Part shown: piece by piece, positions 30,820 to 42,748 of the stretch
How the letters are laid out: the number at the start of each line of letters is the position of its first letter
How positions within the stretch are numbered: position 1 is the stretch's first letter
Notes under the pieces: generated by a model
What the model was told of the DNA's origin: nothing
The model's database searches: none
What the model saw: only the letters and a program-made list of their open reading frames with translations
From: Breviolum minutum Mf 1.05b.01
Taxonomy: Eukaryota > Sar > Dinophyceae > Suessiales > Symbiodiniaceae
Assembly (NCBI GenBank): GCA_000507305.1
Contig: DF239726.1
Location: 23,324-87,323, forward strand
Length of the DNA: 64,000 bases
Direction: 5' to 3'
Translations under genes and position numbers: made by a program

Positions 30820-31836
30820 GTTTATCCTATGATGCCCGGGGTTATATATATATATATATACACCGAGAACCCAACTGACCTGAAATTTTTTGAAGTTCAA
30901 CTTCAGGTCCCAAAACAAAGCCAAAAATTCCAATGAAAAAAAAAGCGAGGTCATTATGGTTCTAGGTATATCCATGAATATCATTAAAAATGCTTATGAC
31001 CCAAAAAGCTCCCATCCGGCACATCACCATTTTGCACAGCGGAAAACACAAAAAAAACAAAAAAACGAAAACTGCTGATTTTGTTTGTCTATTCTTAGTG
31101 ATTTCTTAGAGATTTTTCTGGGAAAGGAAACTTCACCCACCATTAAAACCAACGAAAAAAAACATGTTGGTTGCACTTGGGATCTGAACCTCCGAGTGAA
31201 ACTGAAGTGAAACGTCTCCAAAGTTTCAGGTACCAAAAATGCAGGAATCCTGAACCTTATTCTCAGCTATTTAGGGGTGGGAAAACTTCCTTACATATGT
31301 CGTATCCATACAGCTTATATAGGTGTTTGGATTCCTCCATTTTAGGTACCAACGACATGTTTGGCGACTCAGGAATGCTGTCAATTTGATCTGAGTCAGA
31401 AAGCAGTCTGGCCATAGAGAAAGCTGCTTGCACGTATACATGTTGTTTGGGGGATGTACTCAACTTGAAGGAATTACTGCTCCAATAAAAATTATAATGT
31501 GAAACTACACGATGTATACATTGAATACATCAGTTTTGTTAAGCAAGTCTTTTTCATACAAGAGGCTTTCTAAACAAAAAATCCATCCATATCCCTACTC
31601 GTACATATCCCTTTGGTGACACAGTTGCCATCCGTTTTTCCCTCCCCCCCCAACCAGCCTCATCTTCAGTAGGTGCTTTTCTGGTAGTACCGAAGCGTAT
31701 CACTTTGTGCCTCAGTTGGAGGCTACCGGTTGACCTAACCTGGATATCTTCCTTCCTTCCTTTTAAGGGGTGCGCTGACCTATTTTGGATGGTGAGGGGT
31801 GCAACAAAAAACACCATGCCTTAATGGGTCAAATAG

Positions 31837-32222
31837 CACCCGAACTGGAAGATGCTGGAAGTTGATTTTTTATATGACAAGTGTTCAGACCCTCAAGTGA
31901 CATTCCATGGAAAAACTGCTTCGTCAAAAAAGGGATGCTTACAATGGGTTTGTTCAAATCCCCGTTGGTGATCCGTTGGTGATCCGAAACAGGTGCTATG
32001 GATTGGCCGCGGGTTGGCGCCTGTTCACCAAACCACCTTGTTACCGACCCTTTGCTCGGACCCTTTAAACAGGGAAAATGGTCATCCAAACAGCGAAAAT
32101 GAATGCGAAAATCACTACAGTTTTTGCACAGCCCAAATTGGATTCGATACATTTCTCTAACGTGTTGGTTGCAAGAAAAAAGTGCTATCCCTTCATTACC
32201 CCCAAAATGCGCCATCAGGTGG
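31837..32222 (+). CDS. Two candidate upstream exons of the 31.8-33.6 kb gene
   Basis: Exon 31837-31947 follows an AG (AAATAG) and reads NWKMLEVDFLYDKCSDPQVT, ending before GTTTGT. A second block ending at 32222 reads FAQPKLDSIHFSNVLVARKK and PFITPKMRHQV before a GTATAT donor. Between them (about 31990-32080) is a GC-rich segment similar to 35215-35265. Both blocks are plausible but unproven. They lie upstream of the stronger exons at 32553-33560 on the same strand. Confidence 0.4.
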
Positions 32223-32552
32223 TATATATAAACACACAGGATTTTGGACACACATGTCGGCCAGTTCTTTTCACCAACGAGCCTTTTACAAGGGTCACTT
32301 AACCAGCCCAAAAAAAGATCACCTGCCAAGACATTTCCCAATGGAAGAAATCCGGCGATCACCACCTAGGATATATGAAACCTTGTTTTTAAAGGGATTT
32401 CAACTACCAACCTCAACTAGCGAGTTTACCAAATTTCTGGTTGCCAGAAATCAACTGTATCATCTTTCCCACAAAAAACACATCTTTCCCAAGTGACTTT
32501 GTGATAATCTCAACTTTTGGGATGTGTGCATTGATTGTCGGCTTCGCCGCAG

Positions 32553-32684
32553 CCATCGGATTTTTTGGCTTCGCTGGTGAAGGGGTTCAACGGTGGAGGG
32601 GATGTGGTCATTCGGCATTTTGTTGCCAAGCTGCCAATGTCCCTTGGCCGTCGTTTTTTGTTGATGTGGAAAGAAGTCAACAAG
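32553..32684 (+). CDS. Internal exon, exactly 44 codons
   Basis: After an AG (CCGCAG) the plus strand reads PSDFLASLVKGFNGGGDVVI and RHFVAKLPMSLGRRFLLMWK up to a donor AACAAG|GTGTGA at 32685. The exon is phase 0 at both ends, and the next exon (32839) also starts in phase 0. Another plus frame would give a hydrophobic helix, but it lacks matching splice sites. No family recognised. Confidence 0.5.
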
Positions 32685-32838
32685 GTGTGAATTTTGCAGG
32701 TTTTTTGAGGTCAAACGTTTTTTTTTATTATTGGCAATGTATAACCCGGTCCCAAAAATGAAACCAAGCATTTGTTTAATAAAGTGACATCAGCTGTCCT
32801 TGAAAATAGCTTCGTTTTTCCCTTTAATTTTCATTCAG

Positions 32839-33211
32839 AACTCCATTGCGAAACCCACCAACATCCTGAAAACAACTTGGATAAGGGTGTCAGGCAAAGA
32901 ACTCTTGGTGGGGGGGTAGCCTATCTACAACTGCGAGCCAAATATTCCGCGGACAAGACTGAGGTTTCAAGTCTTTTTGTCGCATCTGCCCACGATTTAT
33001 GACACGTTGCCCAACTGTAAAAATCTCCGACCAAGTGCTCACTTTTACGGGCCAAAATCACCATCGAATCATCTAGTCACCAAAGCCCACTAAATTTATC
33101 AACCCAATCCGGGGGCGAACTTTCGGGGTAAATCGAGATTCACCCAAGCCATGATATGGCATTTCAACCAACTGCCAGGAATATGTTCGAAAAGTTCTTC
33201 AAAACCATTGG
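32839..33211 (+). CDS. Exon following 32553-32684, with a G-run frameshift
   Basis: After TTCATTCAG the plus strand reads NSIAKPTNILKTTWIR and SGKELL, then VAYLQLRAKYSADKTEVSSL once one G is added to the seven-G run at 32922-32928. The standard-code frame ends at a TGA (33000-33002), but the same frame stays natural to 33211 (RAKITIESSSHQSPLN, MAFQPTARNMFEKFF), passing TAA at 33018 and 33129. It ends at the family J element. The frameshift may be an assembly error. Confidence 0.5.
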
Positions 33212-33311
33212 CTAGTTGGTGGTTTCAACCCATCCGAAAAATATGAGTCAAATTGAAAATCTTCCCCAATTTTCGGGGTGAAAATAAAAAATATTTGAAA
33301 CCACCAACCAG
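33212..33311 (+). repeat. TIR element, family J (100 bp) with target-site duplication
   Basis: CTAGTTGGTGGTTTCAACCC and GAAACCACCAACCAG are inverted ends. ATTGG precedes the element (33207-33211) and follows it (33312-33316). Because the next host bases are CTA, the apparent duplication is eight bases. Confidence 0.85.
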
Positions 33312-33560
33312 ATTGGCTATATTGATGCCTATAATTTTCCGAATGCGAATGAATGAACTCCAAGATTTTTTGCGGGATCATTTTCTCAAGCCACCGGCTG
33401 GGAACACTGGGAAGAAAAAACACCAAAAAAATCACTCCTGAAACTGTTTCCAGAACACCCAGTGCTCTGTTTTTTTGGCGTTTTAAAAACGATACAGTGA
33501 CAAAATTGTTGGCCATTGTTGGCCATGTGTTTTTGAACTTTTTGGGATGTGGACCTTCTA
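33312..33560 (+). CDS. Continuation of the frame across the family J element
   Basis: Collapsing the ATTGG(CTA) duplication joins EKFFKTIG to YIDAYNFPNANE, then (after a TGA triplet at 33354-33356) PRFFAGSFSQATGWEHWEEK and LLKLFPEHPVL. On this strand 62% of codons in 33315-33415 start with a purine, against 44% for the competing minus frame. Either the gene ends at the TGA or reading continues. No family recognised. Confidence 0.45.
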
Positions 33561-33756
33561 AAAAACTCGAAGACCCCTTCTCGCCTAGAAAAAAGGCTTT
33601 GAACCACAAAAAAAGTGTTGTCCCCCCCAAAACTGCCACAAAAATACCACTTTTGCCAAAGGTCTGGCTGTCAAAAGTTCATGTCAAACTTTCAAGTCAT
33701 CAAAGTCGGGCACATCAAAAAACAGTCCCAAAAAAAGTCTTGGAAATCCAATCACA

Positions 33757-33952
33757 TCAGCGACCTCCAAAGGTCAGCGCGAATCTCCCATCCATGGGGA
33801 TAGGAACCCCCTCCATGATCAACGTTTGCAGAAACTTCCACCGCCTTTTCGTATCCAGAAACTTCCCATCGTTCCCGACCTCAATGGCATACTCCTGACC
33901 ATCCAAGGAGACAGGGTTCAGACCCGTGACCTGCGGTGTGTGTGCCATTTTT
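33757..33952 (-). CDS. Exon of an unknown protein on the opposite strand
   Basis: The minus strand reads QVTGLNPVSLDGQEYAIEVG followed by GKFLDTKRRWKFLQTLIMEG and PMDGRFALTF, with strong purine bias and natural composition. The AG in CACCGCAG just upstream may be the acceptor, although an ATG (MAHTPQ) two codons further up could be a start. It is convergent with the plus-strand gene ending near 33.6 kb. No family recognised. Confidence 0.65.
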
Positions 33953-34243
33953 TGCGAGAGATGGATAGATGGCGAGTTGGCCTGATGGGAAAACAAAAAA
34001 CAACAAGAAAAACCACACAAATCAGTCACAAAAACCTAAGTCTTTCTAAGTCACATTGAGTGAGTTAACAGTTAACACTTACTCTATCTTTCTTCTTGAA
34101 ACAATCACCTTAGACAAATTCTAAAAATCATCCAGTTGGCCACCCCAAATTTTTCCCCCATGGCCCAAGTCTCCAAGTTGACCAACTCCAAGTCGACCCA
34201 TCAATTTTCCAAGGTCTTAAAGCCAAGTCGACCATCATCTTTA

Positions 34244-34379
34244 GTAATGTTGACCCCGGATTAATAAACCCCATGGTTGTTTAATTGGGGAGGTTCCCAT
34301 TTTAAAGGGGATTTATCACTTTTGGGGATACCCCCCTTAATAATCACTATAGGGGTTTATTAATCCGGGGTTGGCATTA
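34244..34379. repeat. TIR element, family T
   Basis: TAATGTTGACCCCGGATTAATAAACCCC pairs with GGGGTTTATTAATCCGGGGTTGGCATTA. I saw no second full copy in this window. Confidence 0.75.
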
Positions 34380-34635
34380 AGGATCTATTTCATCACAGCA
34401 ATTTTAGTAAGTCATGTTTCATAGCGGAGAATTGATTTTTTTTGCGTTCATTGGATGTTCCAATTTGGTTTTTAAATGACCAAATCCTTGGGTGTAAACA
34501 ATTTTTTTTTCGCGAATGATGTGAAAAGGGTGATTCAAGCCGTGCCCTTTTCATCCCTTTCTTGGAGGTCACCAACAGCCTTTGAGTTCGTTCACATGTT
34601 CACCATCCCAAAAAAGTCACGATCGCAGATTTCCC

Positions 34636-34772
34636 AATGATGGGGTGCTCGCGTCCTGTTTTGATCTCCATTCTTCGAATCCAAGTTGCTTCCCAGAGTG
34701 ACTTGCCATAACCATTCATGCTGACGCCGTTCTCCAGAACATAGGTGAAATTGTAGTAGCCTCTCAAAAAAC
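34636..34772 (-). CDS. Upstream exon of the minus gene at 33.8-34.8 kb
   Basis: After TTTGAGAG the minus strand reads YYNFTYVLENGVSMNGYGKS and WEATWIRRMEIKTGREHPII, ending next to a family A element (about 34525-34635). Strong purine bias, aromatic and Gly-rich, clearly protein-like. It probably splices to 33757-33952. No family recognised. Confidence 0.65.
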
Positions 34773-35215
34773 AGGGGTCATGATATGACACCAACCCAAA
34801 CAGGGCACTATCATCAAAATAAAAAATCCCTCAAAATTACCCGATATTTGCGTCAAGTTTGATCCACCCAAATCAAAGTAGGTAAGTTAATGATCCTGTC
34901 AAAAAATGTCAATTTTTGGACCCATCCATAGGATTCAAAGGCCCTCAAATTGGTTTCACCTACCTTTTGTTGCCTTGGGGCCATGAGTGAATTTTTGTTT
35001 GAAGCCTTTCGTTGGGTGTAGAAAGCAATCCTTAGAACTGGCGCACCAAACTAGACACAGAAATGTCGAAGACATTTTTTGAAAGCCTCAAAAGCCTCAA
35101 AAATAAATGTATCAGTAGAATAAATAAATAAACAAATAAATGAATAAATAAGTAAATACATATACAAAATAAATGTGTCGGATAGTTCTACCCAACTGAT
35201 TGGTGCGAACCACCC

Positions 35216-35479
35216 CTACCTTATTGCGACCATTTGCTCGGACCCTTGAGTAGGGAAACTGGTCATCCACTGATCAAGAGATCTGCTACACAAGGGTTTG
35301 ATAATTTTTTTTGAGACTCTCTCGTGCCCTTTGACCACCAAGAAGATGCTTAAAACGGAAACATCTGCGGAAGGATTGATTCCACTTCTGCAGATAGCCA
35401 GAGTTTTGGAGATCCCAATCTTTACCAAAAATGGATGCAAACTGCCAAAACACCGAAGTGTACAACAGAGGTAAAGCAT
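35216..35479 (-). CDS. Possible exon adjoining a family D element
   Basis: Two minus frames compete. One from ATG 35479 reads VKIGISKTLAICRSGINPSA with 61% purine first positions. The other reads YTSVFWQFASIFGKDWDLQN and ends at a TAG (35288-35286). The last 50 bases (35215-35265) are shared with 32045-32090 and may be repeat-derived. An AG of the adjacent D element could serve as acceptor. Confidence 0.42.
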   Translation of the reverse strand: MLYLCCTLRCFGSLHPFLVKIGISKTLAICRSGINPSADVSVLSIFLVVKGHERVSKKIIKPLCSRSLDQWMTSFPTQGSEQMVAIR

Positions 35480-35481
35480 GC

Positions 35482-35626
35482 TGGAGGATCATCCCACTTA
35501 GGATACTCGCTTAGTTTAGGGGGAAACCAAGCCCATTTTAAACTACACCAACCCAACTTAGGGAACAAAAACGAGCACCATGGATGTTAATCACGTATCC
35601 AAGTTCATGGCATGATCCTCCAAGTT
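35482..35626. repeat. TIR element, family D
   Basis: CTGGAGGATCATCCCACTTAGGATAC and GGCATGATCCTCCAAG ends, with TTAATCACGTATCC on the right arm. Confidence 0.7.
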
Positions 35627-36776
35627 ATGGTCTTTTAAGATTGAAAAAAACACGACCAAAACCACATCACCGGCAAGGAACCTGCCGGGGTTCCAGCCGA
35701 GACCTCACAAACCTCACATTCCACAACTTGCGGGTGGAGAATTTTCCTTCACTCACAGCAAAAGGGGGGTGGTGGATCTCTTTTTTTTTCCGGGATTTCA
35801 AACAACCTTCGTTTCACCTGAAACCACTTACCCCCCAGAAAAGGAGTTTCAATTGTGAAACCCATGAAGTCTTTTTGGTCCTTTCTGAACAAAGACCATT
35901 ATTCTAGTGAATTATTTCAACAATTCCAGGGGACTATTCTTTTGATAGTATTTGACTTGCAGGGTTTCTTCTAAATTTAGCAGCTCGCCCTCAAAAAAAC
36001 ATGCCGGCGTGAAATTCAGTAAAAGGTCCAACCAAACTCCAATCAAAAACACACGGGGAAATCCTGGGATGACCTACAAGGTGCTTGATTTTCTATGCTT
36101 CTTTCATTTGATCATTTGGGTTTCAGCGAAGTTTTCACGATAAAAATGATTCTTACTTCGGATTTTTTGGTGTGTGAAATGTCAAAGGTTTGATTTCCAG
36201 TGCTTTATTTCAAGAATAAAGCGAATATTGCTGATTTTTTGCAAAGGTTCTTTTTAAAACATTCATCCGGGCAAGATCAAAAAACCTCCCTTCATTGCAA
36301 CACTGCTTGCAACAAACCTGTGGCTCAACAACGAAACAACGAGTTTTAATAACTTCTAAAATGCTTCTTCTCCAACCCAACTTGGCACTCATTTCACTCC
36401 TTCCATAACTAGCAAGCTCAAATCATTGGCTGGCAAAATCCAGCATGAAATGTAGATGCAGTTCCTAATTCTTTAAATCACTATTGTTTTTAATGTAGAC
36501 GTACCTGATGATTCTTTTTGACCTTATTTTTGGGGATGCCCTTAAGTAACCCCTTTCAAGGATAAAGAAGGTCACGGCGAAAAAATCACCTGGTAGTTGG
36601 CCTATCATTTTCCACTGGACGTCCAGTTCTCTTGGGCCCCCAACACCCTCGTTGATGGTTGGCGTGTCCAGGATGTCGCAACGAAATTCGTCACGACCAG
36701 CTGGGAGTGCGGAGGACCATTTGAGTCATGTTTCGGCCATGCATTTGAGCAATGGAAAAATCAATAGCTGTTTCCC

Positions 36777-36899
36777 GGTTCCCTTAATAGGCGGTAGGTG
36801 ATATATAATCACCCAATTAGCAATATATAAGTGGTATAATAAGTAGTATATATTGCCAATTGGGTGATTATATATCACCTACCACCTATTAAGGGAACC
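36777..36899. repeat. Long palindromic element, family O
   Basis: GGTTCCCTTAATAGG...CCTATTAAGGGAACC, with GGTAGGTGATATATAATC and GATTATATATCACCTACC inside and AATTAGCAATATA / TATATTGCCAATT next. Almost the whole 123 bp folds on itself. A shorter relative lies at 8760-8830. Confidence 0.85.
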
Positions 36900-39800
36900 A
36901 GAAACAACTGAAAAAGGGCCCCTGTTTGTTAAGGGGGTTTTGACCTGGATCTTCCAGATTTTCGTAAAATTCCTGCTAAACTCGGGGCAGGTTTTTTGTT
37001 GGGTGAATTAAAAGGCAGAAATTTTACACACTTTTTTCAAGATCCAGGTTTTTTGGGGGGTGAAATGCTACCCAGTTACATAGGGACTATATATTAAACC
37101 ATGAAATAAGGATCCTTATGAAACAACCAGGATTTCAAGGAAAGAAAGAAGGGTTTTTTTTGTCGTGGCTCATTTGGCAGTTGCAAATTCTGGGTGGATC
37201 ACAAGCTGTTTAACCGTTTAACCCCCTCTGTTGGAGCCCTTTAAAAGGGGATGGGTTTGATTTTAAGGGTACCATCCCAAGATTGAAAAAATACACACCC
37301 CTTTAATCACCTTTGAAAATGTATAATCTGGATCGGCTCATCCATTTGTTGAGGTATCTGCACTTCCTAAAACGAAGAGCAAAAGCCCTTTGAAAAATGC
37401 TGGTGAGGAAATAAGCCCCTCCTTTTTGGGTTGAAAAAACCGATTTTCGGGGGCATGGTTTGTGTTAGTTTTAGGGAGGGTAATCTTGCAAAGGTACTTT
37501 TCTTGATGCAGGGCATTTCCCTAGTTGTTCTCACCTGATTCCACCCACAGATTCTACCCTTAGTATACTTACTTCCCACTTAAAAAAACGTGCTAGTGTA
37601 ACGTTTGGGAATAAACGAAGCGTGTAAGAAATCGCGGAATTTTGAAAGGATGTTTACCAACCTACTGTTGATGGTTCAGAAATCCAAACTAACCACCTGG
37701 GATGTATAAAACCCTGTAAATAATAGGATAAACGGCTGCTTCCCCAAAAAATGAGAGAATTCCTGGAAGAAATCATCATCACAGGGGGGTGATCGCTTCC
37801 GTTTCATCAAACTAAGGACCCCCTAGGCCTTAGTCAAGCCCCCCGGGTTTGTTCGTGCACCTGGACTCTGAACTTGCAGAGGCGGATTTCTCCCAGGTGA
37901 TTCAATTCGTGTTCTTATCATCCCCATATTTGGAGGTCACCTCTCCAAGCTTTGATTTCGGGACACGTTTTCACTCACTCACTCGCCCCAAAAAAGGTCA
38001 CCAGAAATGGCCAGGTTGACCTGATCGTTGTGGATAGCTCACTGAGGACGCCCTTTAAAAAAAAACATGACTGGGTTTTCTTTAGATGCCAAGGTCCAAT
38101 CAGCCCCCAAAAATTTCTCATTCAAAGCTTTGCAAAAAGGAATTTCGCGCTTCAGATTCCCTCCCTCAAAACCCGTCAGCTTCCAGTTTCTGATGGGTGC
38201 TAAGGATTTCATACGTGGCAAGGTCTTTGATTCGCTCCCTACAAGATGGGTTCCCTTAGGATGGGTTATGGGACCCTACAAATGGCATGATAATCCCCTT
38301 TTTCCGTGAAGTTTGTATCCTTTCAACTGGTAGGGGGCACCACTTTGCATCATCCCAACCACTCCAGGTTGAAAAACACCCAAAAAAATCTTCCACCCAC
38401 ACACCTTGAAAAAACTGAAGGGAGGTTAGGGGAAGCCGAAAAATAAAATAAAACACACACGCACACCGGGCCTTTGTCGCTTAAAATTTCAATGCCGGTG
38501 CCCAAGTAGGCATGCATAATTTCGGTGGCATTTCTCTTCTCACCTGATAGGGAAAAAACGCGACAGATGGAGCTATTGCCGCATTTAACCCCCCTGAAAA
38601 GATACCATTTTGAAAGGAAACTTCATCTTCCAACCATCAATTCTCAGGGGATATGTTTGTTTTCGGTGGGGTAGATCTTTGAAGACTTGTCACAAGTCAA
38701 ATGACGGGATTCTGACAAAAGTCACGCAAGAAGGACAAGGAACACACACTTGTACCTACCGTTGATGGAAGAAATCCTTCGCCAGTTGATAGCTAGTTTA
38801 TCCCATTATCTACAAGTTTTTATACATCCCGGGTGTTGAGTTCGGATTTCTGAACCATCTGTCCAGTAGTTTTTCGGCCCTTTTGGTTGGGACCTCGTCA
38901 ATGGGTTTTTTTCGATCGGTTGGATCGGTGAAGTCCGAAGTATTTCTTCGGTTTGCCGAGCTCGGACCCAACCAGCTAAGCCGAACCTACTGTTGATGGC
39001 GAAGATGCTGCACCAGTTGATAGGTACTTTCTTTACCCCATTGTTTACAGGGTTTTATGCATCGTATCAGTATCATCAATCGTATCACTCACCGCAACTC
39101 TCCCGATCTTTCCTTGAATCCCCCAGGGGAAAAAAAGAACAGGAACGCCTCCTAACTGGGTGTAGTCAGTCTGTCCCCCCACACCAAAAAAATGGGAGAG
39201 AAATATCAAGGCGCCTGTGTCTCGAAAAATCTCGTTCATGTTGATCTCCAACTGCTTCTTGAGATCACCCTTCCAGGTAACCTTTTTTTGGAAGGGAAAA
39301 GTGGTTGGATCAAACCACTTGGAAAAGGAACTTCCACAGATTTTTTTGGAACCCTAAAGGCTTAAAGGTAAAAAGGGTCGCATATCACGTCTCCTTTTCC
39401 ACAAACCCTACCTGGGAGGCGCCATTAATTTGGTTGATGTGGGGGTCATGATCACATCTTGATACATATATCTACATAGATATATAGAACCTGTTTGTCC
39501 TCTCGTTGAAGGCTTTTAACTCTCCAAAAGAAGGAGCTTTCTAATAAAAACAAAGGTCATTTTCGGGTTCCCGGTGCACATTCCTGAGCAAACTACTATA
39601 ATTCCTAAACTTGAATCAAGGGCATTTGGGGGCAGGAGCCCCTTACAATCACCACCATGTGGGGTGACCAACCCATCACAAAAGGTCCCTTTTTGAGCCA
39701 TCGCGGCTGTTTAAAGAGTTCCGTGACCTATTTGCCACTGGAAACAAGTAGTATTTTTACCCAATGTTTTCCAGGTATCTTGGAATGCCATCAAGCACAG

Positions 39801-42748
39801 AATCACTCCAAAATGAGTTACAAATATTTCAAAGAAAAAATGCCCGGGCGGCAAAGCCACACATCTATCGCAACAAAAAAACACAAAAAAATGACACAAA
39901 ATACCCTGCACGACCCCTTTCACCCTCAAGGCCCCGGTTTTGTTTGTTTATTTGTCTGGTGTTTTTCAACGGTAAAAACAACGCGGTAGCTTTCCCGTGG
40001 GTCTCCGGGCATTGCTAATCACCGCAGCAGCTTGTGAAATCGAATTCACGATGGGAGTAAACCTGCAACTCTACAGCCGTTGGGAGTTTGTGACCAAATC
40101 CTGTTGAGTAGAATCATGGCTAATCAGTCAAACAATCAACCAATAATAAGGAATCATTCCCGTGAGGATCTAGGTTTTTATGGGTGAACTACTAGGTGTT
40201 ATCCGGGATAAAGTCAAAGGTATATATCATATAACTCAATCAAACAATCAACCAATAGACCTTGCGGGATTCTCAAGCACCATGACGATGATTTGTTGAT
40301 GAGGCCATATTAAGACTGGCATTCGGGGTGGTCACCCTTAGATTCTCATGATAAAGGTTGGTACTTGGATATTCCAGGAAGTTAGGATCAAAGCTTAGGA
40401 TCAGTAGGTTGTAACCCCAATATACCCCATTTATAAAGTAAGAAATATAACCTATGTACTAACCATTGATCCTAGCTTCCTGTGGACATCAGGCTTATCA
40501 ACCTAGCCCACCTAACATACCACCTGAAGCTGGTTGAATTTCCATTAGGACTAAGACATGTCAAACGGTGCTTGTAATAATAATCCCAAGTTATTACTAC
40601 AGGGTGTTGCGATCCAATGCCCCCCCCTTAAAACATCCCACATCCAAACAGCTGCAAGATGGGCTTTTCCCCAACCTTAGCTATAAAAATGATGTTATGG
40701 CTGCTGGAAATAAATGACCGAAAATATAGGGATTTTCTAGATTCTCCAGCCGGGTGGTTTATTGCCACTTCAAAAAAAAATGATGCCGAGGTCGTGGCTG
40801 AAATGGTGTGTGTCAAACATCTCGCTGACTCTGACGTCGTTCAAACAACACATGACCCTGTAAGTCAAGGAAACGAACAGTAAAATAATCCTCTACCCTG
40901 GAATTGTTGATTTGTGAATCTCTACTAAAAATAATGGTCTTTTCGGTTTTTCGTTGGAATTGCAGGGATTTTTTCCGACAACAAAGGCGGCATGATTGGA
41001 GGAATACAACCTTTTTTGGAGAAAGTCGGGTTGTAGAACCTGACCTTTTTACCATGCCTAAAAAAGGCGTCACTTGCCATGAAGGGGTGAAAAGAGGTCT
41101 TTTTTTTCAACATGTTGTTTTTTTTCGGAGAATGTCTCACAAAACACCATGTTGGACCATGAAATTATTGAAGTCAAGCTGTTTTTTGTAAGCAATATTT
41201 GTCCAACTAGAAATGTTGCAGCCAATTTGTTTCACCAGCTTGGTTGCCTTGTTCAATAAGGCTAACATACAATGAACCTGTGAACTGAGATACGAAATGA
41301 CCGGAAAAGGGATGAAACAAAGCATCCCCTGCAATGATGAAAATGCTGAAACATGAGTGCCTTCCCTCTTTGTAACACTTCGCCCCTAGAAAGTGGCAGT
41401 TCCTCTCGCACATTCGTCTCAAGTCAAGTGTGAGACTGGTAACATAGCTAGCGGGGTTGCGGGCCATGAGTCCACCGAAAGTGGCAGTTCCTAAGATGAC
41501 TTTCCTTTTGGGTACAGCCTCTTTGCGTGAGCTTCTGCGGAGGATACACACCCCTGAAATTTAAGGTATACTCAAAAACAGGGGGTCATTATATTACCAA
41601 CCCAAACCAATGTATGATCAAGAAGCAATCCCTCAAAAATTGATAACCATCCCTTTGCATCAAGAGTTTGGGTTCCCCCCCCCAAGTTTGGGTTCCCCAG
41701 TAATCTAAGGATCCGCCGGAAAGGTGGAAGTGACCGAAACCTCAAATATGATACCTCCAACTCCACAACCCCCAGCGTTTAACGTCTGGCACCCAAAAAA
41801 ATGCTGGTAACCCAAGTTCGGAATCTCTTCTTCCAGGGGTTGATTTTTTTCAGGTTGAATGTTAAACTTCAAGGGTGTAAGAGTTTTTTTTAATCTTCTA
41901 TTTTCTACTACCAAAGTCATTTCTTTCTTCAAAAAGAAAAAACTGCATCAATTCACTGGGGCGTCCTTGTTTTTTTCAAACAGGAAAAAGAATCCATGTT
42001 TTCCCTAGGGATCCAATCACCTTCTGAGAATGGTAATGGAGAATGGTACCAGTAATGGAACCTAAATACCTTTCTAAGGAGGTGATTATACACCCCTTGC
42101 TCACCATCTGAGAAGGTGAGCCAGGATCCTTAGAGTTTTGTTGTTTCCCTATAGATTCCGATCTAAATGGATTCATATTTTTGTTGTTTCCCTATAAATC
42201 CCTATAAATTCCCTATAAATTCCTAAATGGATGTCCGATTCTATCCAACCTATCCACCTTCCGTGTTTTTTTTGGGCGCCTGCTATGCGTCTGGAACTTG
42301 CCATTCCTCAATTTGGCGCGATGACCTGGCGTATTCCAGTTATATCAACCCCCATGTAAGGTACCCCCATGAGAAACAAAGCCTTAATAAGGGATTATTA
42401 ACCATGGTTGTTCCCTTAATAAGGCCTTATAAAGGTGATTCATACTTGGAGGACCATCCCATGACTTGGATACGTGGTTAGTAACCATGGTGATCGTAAG
42501 TCCCTAAGTAGGGTTGTTCCCCTTGTAAGTGGCCTAGATGGCTTCATTTTCAGGTTTTTAGGTTTTAGTTTTCGGGGGGTGTAATACTTGGAGGATCATC
42601 CCATGACTTGTAAGTGGTTAGGATCATCCCCCATTTATAAGCCATGAAGTTCGCCCATTTGGAATGGGAATAACCCGATCCTTAGGGGACGAAAACTATC
42701 CATGGTTATTAACCACGTAAACCTAACTGGGATGAGCCTCCAAGTAGT

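Noticed and set aside
31829-32365. 178-codon open frame on the minus strand
   Set aside because: It overlaps plus-strand blocks with better splice sites and runs through family A and repeat-like sequence; its composition changes along its length.
33353-33898. 181-codon open frame on the plus strand (Lys/Ser-rich)
   Set aside because: A different plus frame rejoins the upstream exon across the J element, and the end of this frame overlaps a much stronger minus exon at 33757-33952.
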